Shown here: positions 26,101 to 34,815 of the stretch, piece after piece
How positions within the stretch are numbered: the first letter of the stretch is position 1
Layout of the letters: every line of letters starts with the position of its first letter
NCBI GenBank assembly: GCA_018398585.1
Contig: JAGTTD010000016.1
Location: 24,661,212-24,725,211 of the forward strand
Length of the DNA: 64,000 bases
Source of the DNA: Simmondsia chinensis
Taxonomy: Eukaryota > Streptophyta > Magnoliopsida > Caryophyllales > Simmondsiaceae
Direction of reading: 5' to 3'
Translations under genes and position numbers: made by a program
The notes under the pieces: model-generated
What the model was told of the DNA's origin: nothing
Seen by the model: only the letters and a program-made list of their open reading frames with translations
Databases searched by the model: none

Positions 26101-27849
26101 CTCTTCTTTATCATAACTCAAATGTGAGTCGCCACAAAATTTCTAGGCTCATGTATAAGGAGTACCTGCTCTTTGTTCTTAGATTCACATGTTGAGTACT
26201 CAATACTCTCACTTACATGTGAGTCACTTTGACATTTACCAAATACCCTTAATTTATGTCATTAGGAGAACGTCCTTTTTCTTGCTTTTATGGACCACAG
26301 TGATGGTTGACAAGCGGGGAATCTGCATATAGGCTCATACACTAAGCTTTTCTTATCTCTAAACTTGCTCTAATATAGCATGAAAATTTCCTTGAGCCCA
26401 AACATAGTCTAAGAAGTTGGCATCTAAGCTTCACATATAAGCCCAAATAAGGTTTCATCACAAAACCAATTGGCATTAGGCTGAGATCAAATAGGCTCAT
26501 ATACTGAGCTCTACTTTATCACCACTCAAACATGCAACTTTTTCATGAGTAAACTTACATGTGAAGTCCTCCACATTTTTCAGCATCACTATCACATTGC
26601 CCATAACGGAAACTAGTTAAAAACAATGACAAAATCAATAATAACACCATCAACAACAATGAGGATGTACGAAAGGAAAAACGATACGTATCCAAAATAG
26701 GTATATGGGCCTAGAATACTAGAGCAGCCCAATAGGGATGTAATAAAATTCCTAACTCTATTTATAGAGTTTGTCCCTCTGACCGGGCCCGCCCTACTTC
26801 CTATTGGACGACTTATTTTGGATATGCATCAAAAACACATATAGAGAAAATGAGGGATGTAAACGAGAGCCTAGCCAAGCAGCATCGAGTTCGATAAGAG
26901 TTATTGAGCTATTGAACCTTTGTCCGAGCTCGGTTCAATAAAATTTTGGTATCTTGGGTACTAGCTTGGCTCATTCGTTAGCCTAATTGAGCAAAGTCAA
27001 GCTCGTTATAGAGTTGAGTCGACCTCCTTAAGAAGCTGAATCAAGCACATAACAAGACGAGCTTGCTATGGAGCCAAGCTATTCAAGTTATTATCAAGTC
27101 ATCATCGAACCATTTTGGAGCTAACACCAACTATTAACAAGCTTTTAACGAGTTCTTATCAAGCCCTTTAACGAGTCCTTGATGAGCTCTTATCGGGAAC
27201 AACTAACGAGCTCTTATCGAATCTTTAACGAGTCCTTATCAAGCCCTTAACGAGTTCTTATCAAGTTGTTTGTGAACGTTAACAAGCCTGCGACCCTATT
27301 CACACTTGGCTCAATAAGCTAAGGAGCCCCATAATGAACACAAACGAGTCGTAATTGATTTCAAACACGAGCAATTCATTGAATAAGTAATCAGACAATG
27401 GAATTGTAATTCCAATTCCATCAAGTAAACCAAACAAAACTGGAATTACGTAACCCAATTCCAGTCGCAATCCCAATTTCAGGCTCTAATTCCATGTACC
27501 AAACAGGACCATACCAAAAATCACGCACAACAAAATTGAAACAATGCCAGCAATTCAATGACATACCCTCTTCTTCTTTGCTTGATTCACCACGATACCG
27601 AAGAACTAACCCCTCCAACAACGTAACTCCAAGACTCAAACTTTGAGGACGAACAAAAGAACCTGACTTTTCATTCGCAGCTTCAAAGTATCGGACTCCA
27701 TTGACACATCCATCGTGCTTTCCTTCTCCATTGTCCCAATCAACTCCAACCCATTCCCCAGAATAACCTTCTACTGGTCCTACATACTTTACTGTTCCTG
27801 TTCGTCGAGTGTTGCCTAGAGAATGAACTCGTTGCCCTAGTTTGAACAT
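4526..27849 (-). CDS. TBCE: tubulin-folding cofactor E (TBCE / PFIFFERLING homolog), 15 exons
   Basis: TBCE helps assemble alpha/beta-tubulin heterodimers in the cytosol. Exons in order: 27567-27849, 21894-22064, 20166-20212, 18841-18987, 17594-17668, 15802-15908, 15485-15603, 15330-15391, 10894-11001, 10780-10814, 10349-10414, 6978-7069, 6546-6622, 6069-6146, 4526-4624 (stop TAG). All junctions are GT-AG and every phase agrees, giving 522 codons (521 aa) against about 530 in Arabidopsis. Domains: CAP-Gly (residues ~1-75), leucine-rich repeats (~135-340) and a ubiquitin-like C-terminus (~420-521). The start at 27849 was chosen because the conserved FKLGQRVHS follows directly. In-frame ATGs at 27912 and 28008 would extend the protein by 21 or 53 residues. 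The 23-kb gene is large because introns carry many transposable elements, none of which disrupts an exon. I see no inactivating lesion. Confidence 0.93.
5202..5744. mobile_element. MULE-type MITE with long terminal inverted repeats
   Basis: About 110 bp at the left end (starting GGGTTCTTTTACTGAAAACC) is an inverted copy of the right end. The element is 543 bp with no coding frame. The flanks TTTTATTTA (5193-5201) and TTATATTTA (5745-5753) form a 9-bp duplication with one mismatch, as for Mutator-like elements. It lies in the last TBCE intron. Confidence 0.75.
6190..6493. mobile_element. non-autonomous element rich in GGACC/GGTCC motifs
   Basis: Ends GGGGGTGTTCA and TGAACATCCCC are imperfect inverted repeats. 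The interior repeats GGTCC/GGACCAA motifs. Related GGTCC-rich stretches recur at about 12880-13560 and 19388-19780, so this is a dispersed family. Target duplication is unresolved. It lies in TBCE intron 13, between exons 13 and 14. Confidence 0.4.
7931..8087 (+). mobile_element. tRNA-derived SINE
   Basis: It begins with an A-box-like GGTGTAACGGTTAGG and has a B-box-like GGGTCCGAAAC about 45 bp later. It ends with a (TA)n stretch followed by a long A run. This is the layout of a pol III SINE with a tRNA-like head. No clear target duplication was found. It lies in the intron between TBCE exons 11 and 12. Confidence 0.6.
8220..9300. repeat. two copies of a diverged dispersed repeat
   Basis: The stretches at about 8220-8580 and 8990-9290 share order and wording: an AACGG..TTGAGCTAGC-like start, TTTTGTAAC, AAATGTA..AC, TTAAAAACTATCAAA, AAAGCAACTTA and a final GATTTGA. 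A third related stretch is at about 11080-11370. No ends or coding frames could be defined. Confidence 0.4.
9292..9993 (+). repeat. direct repeat bracketing about 550 bp
   Basis: The block at 9292-9367 (TTTTCTTGCAG, CATGAAATCAAATA, GAAATGTGGAGACC) recurs at 9918-9993. Between the copies lies a segment starting TGTTAGACACC, with a TATATAAATG motif near 9791. It could be a degraded solo LTR or a local duplication. Confidence 0.4.
10894..20212 (-). CDS. TBCE: TBCE exons 3-9: leucine-rich repeat array
   Basis: Seven exons spell successive LRR units, each with the LxxLxLxxNxI pattern: LKELDLTGNLLSDW, LVALNLSSNKM, IEELHLMGNKISEI, LRLLNLEDNCISEW, LEQLHLNKNNLNHV, LRCLLLGANNIGDL and VRLSENPIAD. The array closes with the LRR-cap-like GGIPRFVLIARLAKVEVLNG. 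Exon boundaries fall between or within repeats in mixed phases, and all phases close. The introns between these exons hold several SINEs. Confidence 0.92.
12091..12247 (+). mobile_element. tRNA-derived SINE with perfect target duplication
   Basis: The head carries A-box-like TGATCCAGTGGTAAAAT and B-box-like GGTTCAAATC. The tail is A-rich. The insertion is flanked by a perfect 14-bp duplication ATATCTTTCTTCAA (12077-12090, 12248-12261). It lies in the intron between TBCE exons 8 and 9. Confidence 0.8.
12880..13560. repeat. GGTCC-rich dispersed repeat remnants
   Basis: Two adjacent stretches (about 12880-13145 and 13205-13560) are full of CTGGTCC, TTGGTCTGG and CCTTGATT phrases, like those at 6190-6493 and 19388-19780. 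They look like degraded copies of one non-autonomous family. There is no coding potential. Confidence 0.4.
13951..14182 (-). mobile_element. 5S-headed SINE with a 29-base G run
   Basis: On the minus strand it starts with the 3' two thirds of 5S rRNA (ACTCCAAAGTTAAGCGTG, GGGCGAGAGTAGTA, GACCTCCTGGGAAGTCCTC). It continues into the body (AACAGCCTCTCTTC, GGGAGCCCTTGAGGCACTGG). A 14-bp duplication TCTCATGCCCTCCT flanks it (13937-13950, 14183-14196). The body contains an expanded G run (14004-14032). The first ~30 bases of 5S are missing. It lies between TBCE exons 8 and 9. Confidence 0.85.
14542..14661 (-). mobile_element. SINE body copy lacking the 5S head
   Basis: This is a 120-bp insertion flanked by a perfect 16-bp duplication TAAATCACTATGTAGG (14526-14541, 14662-14677). 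On the minus strand it begins in the body (GACACAGCCTCCC) and ends in a GTTGTTGTTGTTG tail. The head is lost, consistent with 5' truncation during target-primed reverse transcription. Confidence 0.85.
16159..16393 (+). mobile_element. 5S-headed SINE, near full length
   Basis: The element reads a diverged but nearly complete 5S head (CACTGGATCCCATGAGAACT, TTAAGCGTGCTTGGGCGAGA, TACCAGGATGGCTGACC, CCTGGGAAGTCC). The SINE body follows (CGAAACAGCCTCTC, GGCTGCGCACATCC, GGCGGGAGCCCTTGAGGCGC). A 20-bp perfect duplication ttttttagccaaattgaaca flanks it (16139-16158, 16394-16413). The 5S internal control region is present, so it could have driven pol III transcription. It lies in the intron between TBCE exons 5 and 6. 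Confidence 0.88.
17190..17340 (-). mobile_element. diverged SINE body copy
   Basis: In + orientation it reads AATAACAACAACCACC, then CCTATGCCTCAAAGAAGCTCCC, AAGGTAGGGTTTGG, AGATGTATGCAAC and GAGAGGTTGTTTTTAAAAAGG. These are decayed body motifs of the family at 16159-16393. A poly-T run of about 26 bases precedes it at 17139-17164. Confidence 0.55.
18596..18610. repeat. 15-base G run
   Basis: A homopolymer G run follows a T run in the intron between TBCE exons 4 and 5. A further G-rich stretch (AGGAGGGGGG) follows. Together they could form a G-quadruplex. Exact length may be a sequencing artefact. Confidence 0.7.
23594..25118. mobile_element. PIF/Harbinger-like non-autonomous element
   Basis: Terminal inverted repeats GGCTCCGTTTGTTTC (left) and GGCTCCATTTGTTTC (right, reverse complement) are flanked by TAA on both sides (23591-23593, 25119-25121). 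TWA duplication and this type of end fit Tourist/Harbinger elements. The element is 1,525 bp with no transposase frame. It was itself invaded by the 5S-headed SINE at 24521-24759. It lies in TBCE intron 1. Confidence 0.72.
24521..24759 (+). mobile_element. 5S-headed SINE with (TTG)n tail
   Basis: The 5S head is close to functional plant 5S (CACTAATGCACCGGATCCCA, GAACTCCGAAGTTAAGCGTG, GGGCGAGAGTAGTACC, TGGGAAGTCCTCGTGTTG). It has a short internal deletion where AGGATGGGTGACCT should be. The body follows and the element ends TTGTTGTTGTTGT. Flanking duplications are ATAGTGTAAATTAATAA and ATAGTGTGAATTAATAA, one mismatch. It is nested in the Harbinger-like element. Confidence 0.88.
25730..25859 (-). 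mobile_element. SINE body copy with AAC/TTG tail, head lost
   Basis: The insertion is flanked by a perfect 18-bp duplication GAACTAAGGAAATAGAGT (25712-25729, 25860-25877). On the minus strand it starts in the body near GGGGGTCCTCGGAAACAG and ends (GTT)n. It is 130 bp long, 5'-truncated and has no 5S part. It lies in TBCE intron 1. Confidence 0.85.
26855..27355. mobile_element. partial non-autonomous hAT-like element
   Basis: It starts AGGGATGTAAACGAG, like the end of the element at 61401-61956. It shares the long interior of CGAGCTCTTATCGA and AACGAGTCCTTATCAAG phrases and the right-end ACGAG..AATTGATTTCAA. The right terminal repeat is missing or decayed. It lies in TBCE intron 1. Confidence 0.6.
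27567..27849 (-). CDS. TBCE: TBCE exon 1: CAP-Gly domain
   Basis: This exon encodes a CAP-Gly fold: GTVKYVGPVEGYSGEWVGVD, then the diagnostic GKHDG variant of the GKNDG groove motif, then GSFVRPQSL. CAP-Gly domains bind the C-terminal EEY/F tail of alpha-tubulin, which fits the cofactor E role. The exon ends AAGAAGAAGAGG before a GTATGT donor. The first base of the next codon (G) joins AT of exon 2 to give Asp. The frame runs on past the donor to 27421, but that extension is intronic. Confidence 0.92.
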
Positions 27850-28008
27850 GGATCCAGAATTGAATTTCGATGTTGTTTGGTTGAGTTTTGATTGTGGTGA
27901 TGAAGGAAGCATCAATGGCGGCCTGGTGGAGTCTGCATTTTGCGCGAAAAAGGAGAAATTTGAGAATTGGAGCTCGTTTTGTCTCAAAATATAGGTTGAT
28001 TGCGGCAT

Positions 28009-29175
28009 AAATTAAATTCTTATAAAAGATATTTTATTATTATAATAAAAGTAAAACTTTTTTTAAAAACTAGTTAAGAATAAATGATTATATCTTACCT
28101 AGAGGTCAAGGTAAGTTTATTTTCTGAATTTCAAAAGAATTGGTAATTAGTAAACAATTTCTATTGTCCACATTTTGTCAACTTTCTATTAATTAAACAA
28201 GAGCACAAGTTCATATTTTTTACAAATTTTTACTTTTCACATTTATTTTATGTCAACAAAATAAGGCCTTAATGTGTTTGAGTTTTGAGGAGTTACTTAT
28301 CCTGCTAATACCTAATTATGATAATTTTGTTCAAATTGGTCTTTTTTTTATTCAAAATGATCCCTAATATTTGTAAGTTTACTCAAATTGGCAAACCTCT
28401 TTTCTTTTGTTAACGTTCCCAATGCTTAACTTTATAACAAAATTTGTCTCTCATCTTTTTTAACTTTTACTTAATTTTTGTTACTAGATGTGGACTAATT
28501 TTGTTATAGAATTAAACATCACGAGTCCTTTTGAGCCAAAAAAATAAAATGAGGGACTAATTTAAATAAAACTACTAACATTAGTCATTAGGCATCATTT
28601 TGAACAAACAAAAACATGAAAAATCAATTTGAATAAACTTAAAAACACGAGAACCAATAGTGTAAATAACTCGTGTTTTGAAGTAACCACCTATTTACAC
28701 TTTTTTTTTTTAATAGTAGCTATTAAATATATAACATTTATTGTAAGATGAGCAAACACTCGGAGAGACCCACGAGTTTGCTAAGTGGGGAACCCCTCAG
28801 ATACTTAAGACAGTATAGGAGCAATGATACACGTCAGGAGAAAAAGGCGCACAAAAATATCATGAATAGGGCATTGTTTGTCGTTGACGACAAACTAGCT
28901 CGTAAGCACCCTGTTTCTCATGCCATTTTCTTGGGCTTTCTCTTGTATCTTCTAGAATTTTCCATCAGTATAAATATAAAATCAATATTAGTAAAACTAG
29001 ATAGATAAGTTTAATAAATACTTAGCTCAAAATTAGTAAAGAAATAAGGAGGCCCGGTGAGAGAGAAGAGAAATCGCTCTCTATTTTCACATGAAGATGA
29101 TTAATCTCTTCCCCTAGTAGAGCTTGGAGAGCGGCTAGAATGGAAAGAGCTCAGCTACTAGAGGCTTAGTTGAGT
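28009..29175. other. intergenic, AT-rich sequence upstream of TBCE
   Basis: No coding region is recognised. This should hold the TBCE promoter and leader, but I could not place a TATA box or transcription start with confidence. Confidence 0.5.
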
Positions 29176-29285
29176 ATATCTTAACCAAGCAAGGTTTAGT
29201 CTAGTGGTGATGATTACCAAGGCCAAAGGCGCCGTATGGGATCGAATCTCACTAGTAGCAAAATGCCCCACATCCCCTCCTTACC
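29176..29285 (+). mobile_element. tRNA-derived SINE head
   Basis: The motif GTTTAGTCTAGTGGTGATGA resembles an A box, and GGGATCGAATCTCAC resembles a B box about 35 bp downstream. This is the layout of S1/tRNA-type plant SINEs. The 3' part is replaced by or fused to the SINE body starting at 29286. Confidence 0.5.
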
Positions 29286-29425
29286 AATGCAAAACAACAA
29301 CGACAGGCCCAATGCCTCAAGGGCTCCCGCGTAAGCAAGGTCTAGGGAGGGTAGGATGTACGCGGCCTTACCCCTTCAGGGTAATACCTTAACGAGAGGC
29401 TGTTTCTGATGACCCCCAACCTAAA
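29286..29425 (-). mobile_element. SINE body copy without 5S head
   Basis: In + orientation it reads AACAACAACGACAGGCCCAA, then TGCCTCAAGGGCTCCCGCGT, GATGTACGCGGCCTTACCCC, GAGAGGCTGTTTC and GACCCCCAACCT. It is the same family as 16159-16393. It lies directly beside a tRNA-type SINE head, so one may have inserted into the other. Confidence 0.7.
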
Positions 29426-30301
29426 AAGTATGAAGAGCATGGCAAGCATGGAAAGCATGGAAGTAAGAGCAAGTGCAAAAGGCAAACAGAAAAAAAAGGT
29501 AGAAAATGTCTTAAAAGAGAGTCAGATGTTTGGGTCCCTATTCACAGGTAAAGGGAAGATGTGAGATTTGGCACTTCGAAACTCCATAGACCAACATGTC
29601 TACCCAACGCCTTGATGCCCAAGGCATGGTACTCGCCACGGGATGGGCGACTAAGAAGAGAAGTGGGCGAGTTCAGTCTTGAAGATTGGGCGAGTAAGTT
29701 GATCTAGGCATGTAACATACTCGGCCATTGGGGTTGTAGTCGGGTTCCGTTTATGGTTTAGACCTAGTCTATTGCTACTCGATCTTGTATAGTAAAAGTC
29801 GGCTTGTATTCTTATCAACAAGTAGAATTTATTTCTTCCAACAAAAAGTAGAAAAGTTATGTTCATGTTTGCTATGTTGTCAAACTACTTTCTAAAAATG
29901 TTGTAACAGTTTCTGTAAAAGTTAAGATATTTGGCTTCATGTTTAAATTGCAGTTGTCAACAAGGGTAGTGTTACTACAAAAGCAACTTTTGTTTATGTC
30001 GGGATAATTTCAACATGAGAAAAATCCAAAAGTTTTTATAATTGCTCTAATAATTAATAAAAATTGATCTGACTATAACACTAACTTTTATTGAAAGATG
30101 TTGATGCTTTTTGAGTGCCTTAGCTACTGAGTTGTCCATAAATAGATTGGATGTGATCATGTGCTGAGAATGAATACATAATACAACTTATCATCTCTGT
30201 TTTCTTTAGAAGAAATAAAGAGACGAACTTAAGGCATACAGCCCATTTTATAGAGTTACTATTTTTTTTCAAAATTCTTTTTTCAGAATCAATTTTTTTT
30301 A

Positions 30302-30453
30302 AAGGAAAGGAAAGGAACATTTCCAGTGCCTCAAGAGCTCCTCTCTACGCAGGGTCTGGGGGGCGGATGTATGCAGCCTTTCCTATTCAGGGTATTAACC
30401 TGAAAAGAGGTTGTTTCTCAGTGCCCCCAACCTGAGGATGAAGACTTCCCAGG
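30302..30453 (-). mobile_element. 5S-headed SINE fragment, insertion proven by empty site
   Basis: It is flanked by a perfect 17-bp duplication agaatcaatttttttta (30285-30301, 30454-30470). The duplicated segment at about 54421 has a single copy of this target. On the minus strand it begins inside the 5S part (CCTGGGAAGTC), runs through the body, and ends TTCCTTTCCTTTCCTTT instead of (TTG)n. Confidence 0.88.
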
Positions 30454-30843
30454 AGAATCAATTTTTTTTATATTTGCATAATCAAGTGGGTGATCAATTT
30501 GTGAAATAATTATTTGCACTTTATAGAGGATCGTTTTCAAATATATGAAGCCTCGTCGCAATTGAATTAAGAGGTCGGTGGTGATGGAGCGGTTGGTCAT
30601 AGTGAGTGAGAGTGGCTCATTAGAATATGTTGGATTGTGTCTCAAATTTTTTGTCTAGATTTCAATCAAAGGTCTGTGATGAAGTGGAGGAACCGGGCCC
30701 TTTTATTTGGGTTGGGTAGTACCCGGTTCTCATTTTATCCCCGGTTCATTAGGATACTACTAAAACTTTAAAAATACAATCCTTTAAAATTTGGGGCGCT
30801 TAAATTTCGGGGGTCCCAAGCGGGTACTTGGGTTGCTTGGGGT

Positions 30844-33800
30844 TAGAGGTGGCCATGGGCCGGGCCGGGCCGGGCCTGGGCCGATGCCGGGCCGGCACAG
30901 GTTGGCCCGTTTTTCATCAGCTTTTAAAAAAAATGCAAAATTTAAAAAATACAAAGTCATTTTATACTAAAATTATTATAATTCATTGATAAATAATATG
31001 AGATACAAATACATTTTATCCCAAGTACTAGTAATGCTAAATATAGGTAATAAAATAAAATATATAATAAGTAATAGTAAATAATGGTAAATAAATAACG
31101 TAACAAGTACAAATACAATGCAGTTGGAGCCTAATATTTAAAAGTACAAATTTGTTTATCAAAAAATACAAAGTAAATAATTGACATACAAAAGTGTTGA
31201 TATCAGTCGCATGGGGGGGTTGCTATGCCATCGTTTGACGTATCAGTGGTGCGGTCGTCTTCTTCATCGCTCAATGAATCCAACCTCATTTTCTGTTGCT
31301 CCCTTGTCTCAGCTAACAGCCAATCCTTCAAGCACACGGACATCTCCAAGCTTGACGGTGATAGCTTCGCCCTTTTCAGTCCAAGCAACCTGCCACCAAG
31401 ACTGAAAGCACACTCCGATGCTACTGAAGACACCGGACAACTTAGTATATCACGTGTCATGGTGGAAAGCATGGGATACTGGGCTTGGTTTGTGTGCCAC
31501 CATTATAAAAGGTCAAAATGCGGGTTAGCCAGCGTTGCGAAAATATGGAGCAATGGTGTCCGCAAATAATAATCCAGCTAGTCACATGACGTGGGGGCTA
31601 CTGAGGGCGTAAATTGCTCCAACAGCTTCATCGAATATGACGTGTGTGAACTACTTCCACTAGATGTGGAAGATCCTACTGCAGTAGTACTAGGCTGTGG
31701 ATTATTGGACGCTAATTTCCGGGAATAGTGGGAAAATAAATTGTGCAAGTCGTTATCGACTTCGGCAATGAAAGTGTCGACATTGAGACTAGGATACAAA
31801 TATTTGAAAAAATATTGGCAAAACAAGTTTAAACCCTCGCATTTACAACGAGGATCTAAAATAGTTGCTAAGCAGTATGTAAGGGATAGTTCAAAATAAT
31901 ATTTAGCAAACTTTTCTTTTATTGTCTTAATCGATTCGAACAAAATGGGGTTGGATTCATTACCCGCCATCCAATTTACAATATCAAGCAATCTTGATAT
32001 TGCTTGAAGTATGGTCGGATAGTAGCAACCTGAAAAAAATGTCGTGGCCTCTTTAAACATGCAAAAAAATTTACAAATTTCATCAATTGTCTCCCATTGT
32101 ATATTGTTCAGGTTGTAATCGCTCCATTCTGAACGATTTTCCTGTGCAAATTCCATCAGAATGTCCTTATATGGTAGAATGCGCTTTAACATTTCTACCA
32201 TAAACGACCACCTAGTTTGGGAGTCTAGTTTGAATTGTTTATATTCTATGCCATGCAACCTGCAAAAATTTCTAAATCTTCTTTTTCTAGTGCCGGATGA
32301 TTTAATAGATATTGTTACGGATCTTAAGGTGTTAAGGGATGGGTTTACTAGCTCTAAACCATCCATTACCATTAAATGCAAAATGTGACAAATACAACGA
32401 AGATGGAAACACTGCTCACCTAACACGGGTCTCATGTGCCTAATTAAATGTGTAACGGATGCAGTGTTACTGGTAGCATTGTCGAACGTAATACTGAAGC
32501 TACGACGCTCTATGCCCCAGTTGCAGACTGCCCACATAATAGCACCCGTAATTATTTTGGCAGTGTGCGGGTAATCTAAATAACCAAAATGAATTATTCT
32601 CTTTTGGAGGGTGTAGGAGTCATCAATCCAGTGTGGTGTTATGCACATATAAGGCACACCGGGTTTCGACTTCCATGTGTCCGACGTCAACAAGAATATG
32701 CTCGTGTTCATCGCAAAAAGTGTTAAGACCTCAGCTTTCATCCGGTGGTACTCCGTAAAAGCGTCCTGCTTTACGGTGTTCCGAGGAACCCTTACAATGG
32801 TGCGGTTCACCCATTTTTGGAGGTAGTTGACAAAATATTGGTCTTCGCCGACACTGAAAGGCCTTTCACCCAAAATTATATGTATAGCTAGCCCCTTTCG
32901 GTTGCCCTCTTGAGAGAACCTAAAATTAGCAAGTATACCGGTCAATTGCTGTACTAGACGTTGTTGGCTATTACCTGGACATTGCTCGGGGTGGCACCTA
33001 AGTATGTGTCTGTTTAATGTGCCTGTCCCACTGCCAAGTTGATGACTAAAGGAACTAGGTGGGTCACATAATTTACAAGTTGCTTTATTGGTTGTCCTAT
33101 TAAGGGTAAAGTGATCCCATACCCCACTAGTTGTACGTCTACTAGTACCAGCACTTCTTTCAGGCTGGGCTTCGGTGGTGGGCATGGGTTCCTCATCAGT
33201 TTGTGAGTCTCCACCCCCACCACCTGACTCATGATAATCTTCTTTTTGTTCAAAGTCCTAATCTATGCTATTATCAGTGTATGGGGGTAATGTGCCTGGT
33301 CGTAGAAAAGCTTGTTCTTCCGTATTAAGTTCGACAATTTTACCCCTTTTAGGAATTCTAGGTGGCCGAGAAGAGCTAGAACTAGCATGATCGGCTCCAG
33401 AGGATGATGAAGAGTTGTGTGCCATAGTAGTATAAGTGATTAGTATTTATAAAATGCAAGTAGTAATGCAAATTAAGTAGATAAAAATGCGGACCAAATA
33501 AAATTGCTATACTAAAATTACCGAAACGAGAGAATAATGAAATTCAAACTTCAGGCAAACACTTTATGAACTTCGAACTTTAGAGTACAATGTTGCAATT
33601 AGCAAAGTTGAAGAATATGGAGATGATGAAGATAATGAATGTATAGAGAAAGAATAGAGGATTGAAGATTTGGCGAGTAAATGGGTTGGGGAGGATTAGG
33701 TATTTATAGGAAAATAAATATATATGAATTTTTTTTTTTTTAAATTAGGAGGAGGGGCAGCAACGGCTCTCCCCCCCTCCAAAGGGCCGTTCCTCCCAAT

Positions 33801-33903
33801 GGCTCTTAGAGCCGTTGGGGGCAATGGCTCTCCCAGTCCCGGGCTTGGGCCTGGCTCGGGTCACAGACTGGGTCGGGCCGACCCAGCCTGTTGGCCACCT
33901 CTA
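30844..33903 (-). mobile_element. hAT transposon, full length but inactivated
   Basis: Terminal inverted repeats TAGAGGTGGCCA are present at both ends. The 8-bp target duplication is CTTGGGGT / TTTGGGGT (30836-30843, 33904-33911). The right copy of the duplication has a single intact target (TTTGGGGT near 54809). The subterminal regions are rich in GGGCCGGGCC-type repeats. The element is 3,060 bp and encodes one transposase on the minus strand with three premature stops. Confidence 0.92.
31203..33425 (-). pseudogene. hAT (Ac-like, RICESLEEPER type) transposase with three nonsense codons
   Basis: One frame runs from the ATG at 33425 to the stop near 31203, about 740 codons. It is broken only by in-frame TAG at 33258-33260, TAG at 31578-31580 and TAA at 31503-31505. 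Order: Ser-rich N-terminus; BED zinc finger (VWDHFTLNRTTNKATCKLCD, then TLNRHILRCHPEQ); the long RNase H-like catalytic core; a DUF4413-like stretch (YCLATILDPRCK); and the hAT dimerisation domain (YPMLSTMTRDILSCPVSSVA). Domesticated RICESLEEPER genes look similar, but intact terminal repeats, target duplication and stops make this a dead transposon gene. The longest uninterrupted part is 535 codons (31578-33185). Confidence 0.9.
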
Positions 33904-33990
33904 TTTGGGGTTATATCCGACCCTAGTACATGTCTAGCATAAAGCTGATATTACAATGTAAAATGATCATACGAGATGTGGTTAAGCTGG

Positions 33991-34792
33991 TGTTTTAGTA
34001 ATAGTAATTGAGGTTCTTTTATGGAGGGCGATAATACAGGTCCTTTATCTTTGTTTAAATTTTTATTAATTAACGGTTTATTACAGAGATTTTTGAAGGG
34101 GTACAAGAAAAGAAAAGAAAAGAAAAATGAAGGGGGCCCCGCTACTCCCGGGGTCCTTTGGCCGAGTCCCGAGGGGAGCGTCGTGAGAACGCCCAAGAGT
34201 GAGGGTGAGTGTGAAGTTGAGAAAGTATGGATGGATTGATGGGTCCCCCTCATATTTAGGGCCTAGGGCCCTATTTATAATGTGGCTAGGCTTCGGAGAG
34301 CAGGTCTCCGGAGATGTGTTTAATAGGTCTCTGAAGGGGCGTTTGAGGCTTCGGGAGGCATGCCCGACAAGAACCGTGTTAGGGGCCTCGAAATGCGAGT
34401 TAGACGAGAGCTGCGTCCTTCGGAAAAGGTGTCCCTCAGAAAAGGTGTTTCTCAGAGGGGGTGTCCTTCGGAGAAAGGTGTTCCTCGGAAAAGGTGTTTC
34501 TCGGAAAAGGTGTTCGGCAAGAGCTGAGTTAGGGACCTTCAGAAGACGTGTTTGGTGAGACTCTTCGTATTCCGAGCATCGAGTCATTGTCCACCCGAAT
34601 CGTGGTGCCGTGTAGTCGTTGTTGCCCAGCTGGTTCCCAGAGGAGGGCATCTCGGGGCGAGATGCTGCGGGGTCCGGGAGCCACGAGTCACTTCGTCGTC
34701 GCGGTGCCCGAAAGCCACGTGTCATCCCTTCGTTGCAGTTCATGGGGGGCCACGTGTCTGTTTTTCCCGGATGCGATATTTTAGTCCCAACA
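33991..34792 (-). repeat. 3' LTR of retrotransposon A
   Basis: 802 bp, starting TGTTTTAGTAATAG and ending TCCCAACA in + orientation. On the sense strand a TATAAATA box lies near 34271-34279. A short tandem repeat of about 16 bp (CGGAAAAGGTGTTTCT-like) lies at about 34431-34515. By eye it differs from the other LTR at about nine positions in the first ~125 bp. Confidence 0.92.
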
Positions 34793-34808
34793 GTTAGTCC
34801 CCCGCAAG
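34793..34808 (-). other. polypurine tract of retrotransposon A
   Basis: On the sense (minus) strand the sequence directly inside the 3' LTR is TTGCGGGGGACTAAC. This purine-rich tract is where plus-strand priming is expected. Confidence 0.65.
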
Positions 34809-34815
34809 TTCGCAA

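Noticed and set aside
27421..27566. Continuation of the TBCE exon 1 frame
   Set aside because: The frame runs past a good GTATGT donor. Family similarity stops exactly there and resumes at 22064, so this part is intronic.
31578..33185. A host RICESLEEPER-like domesticated transposase gene
   Set aside because: The frame is broken by stops and lies within matching terminal inverted repeats and an 8-bp target duplication with a known empty site.
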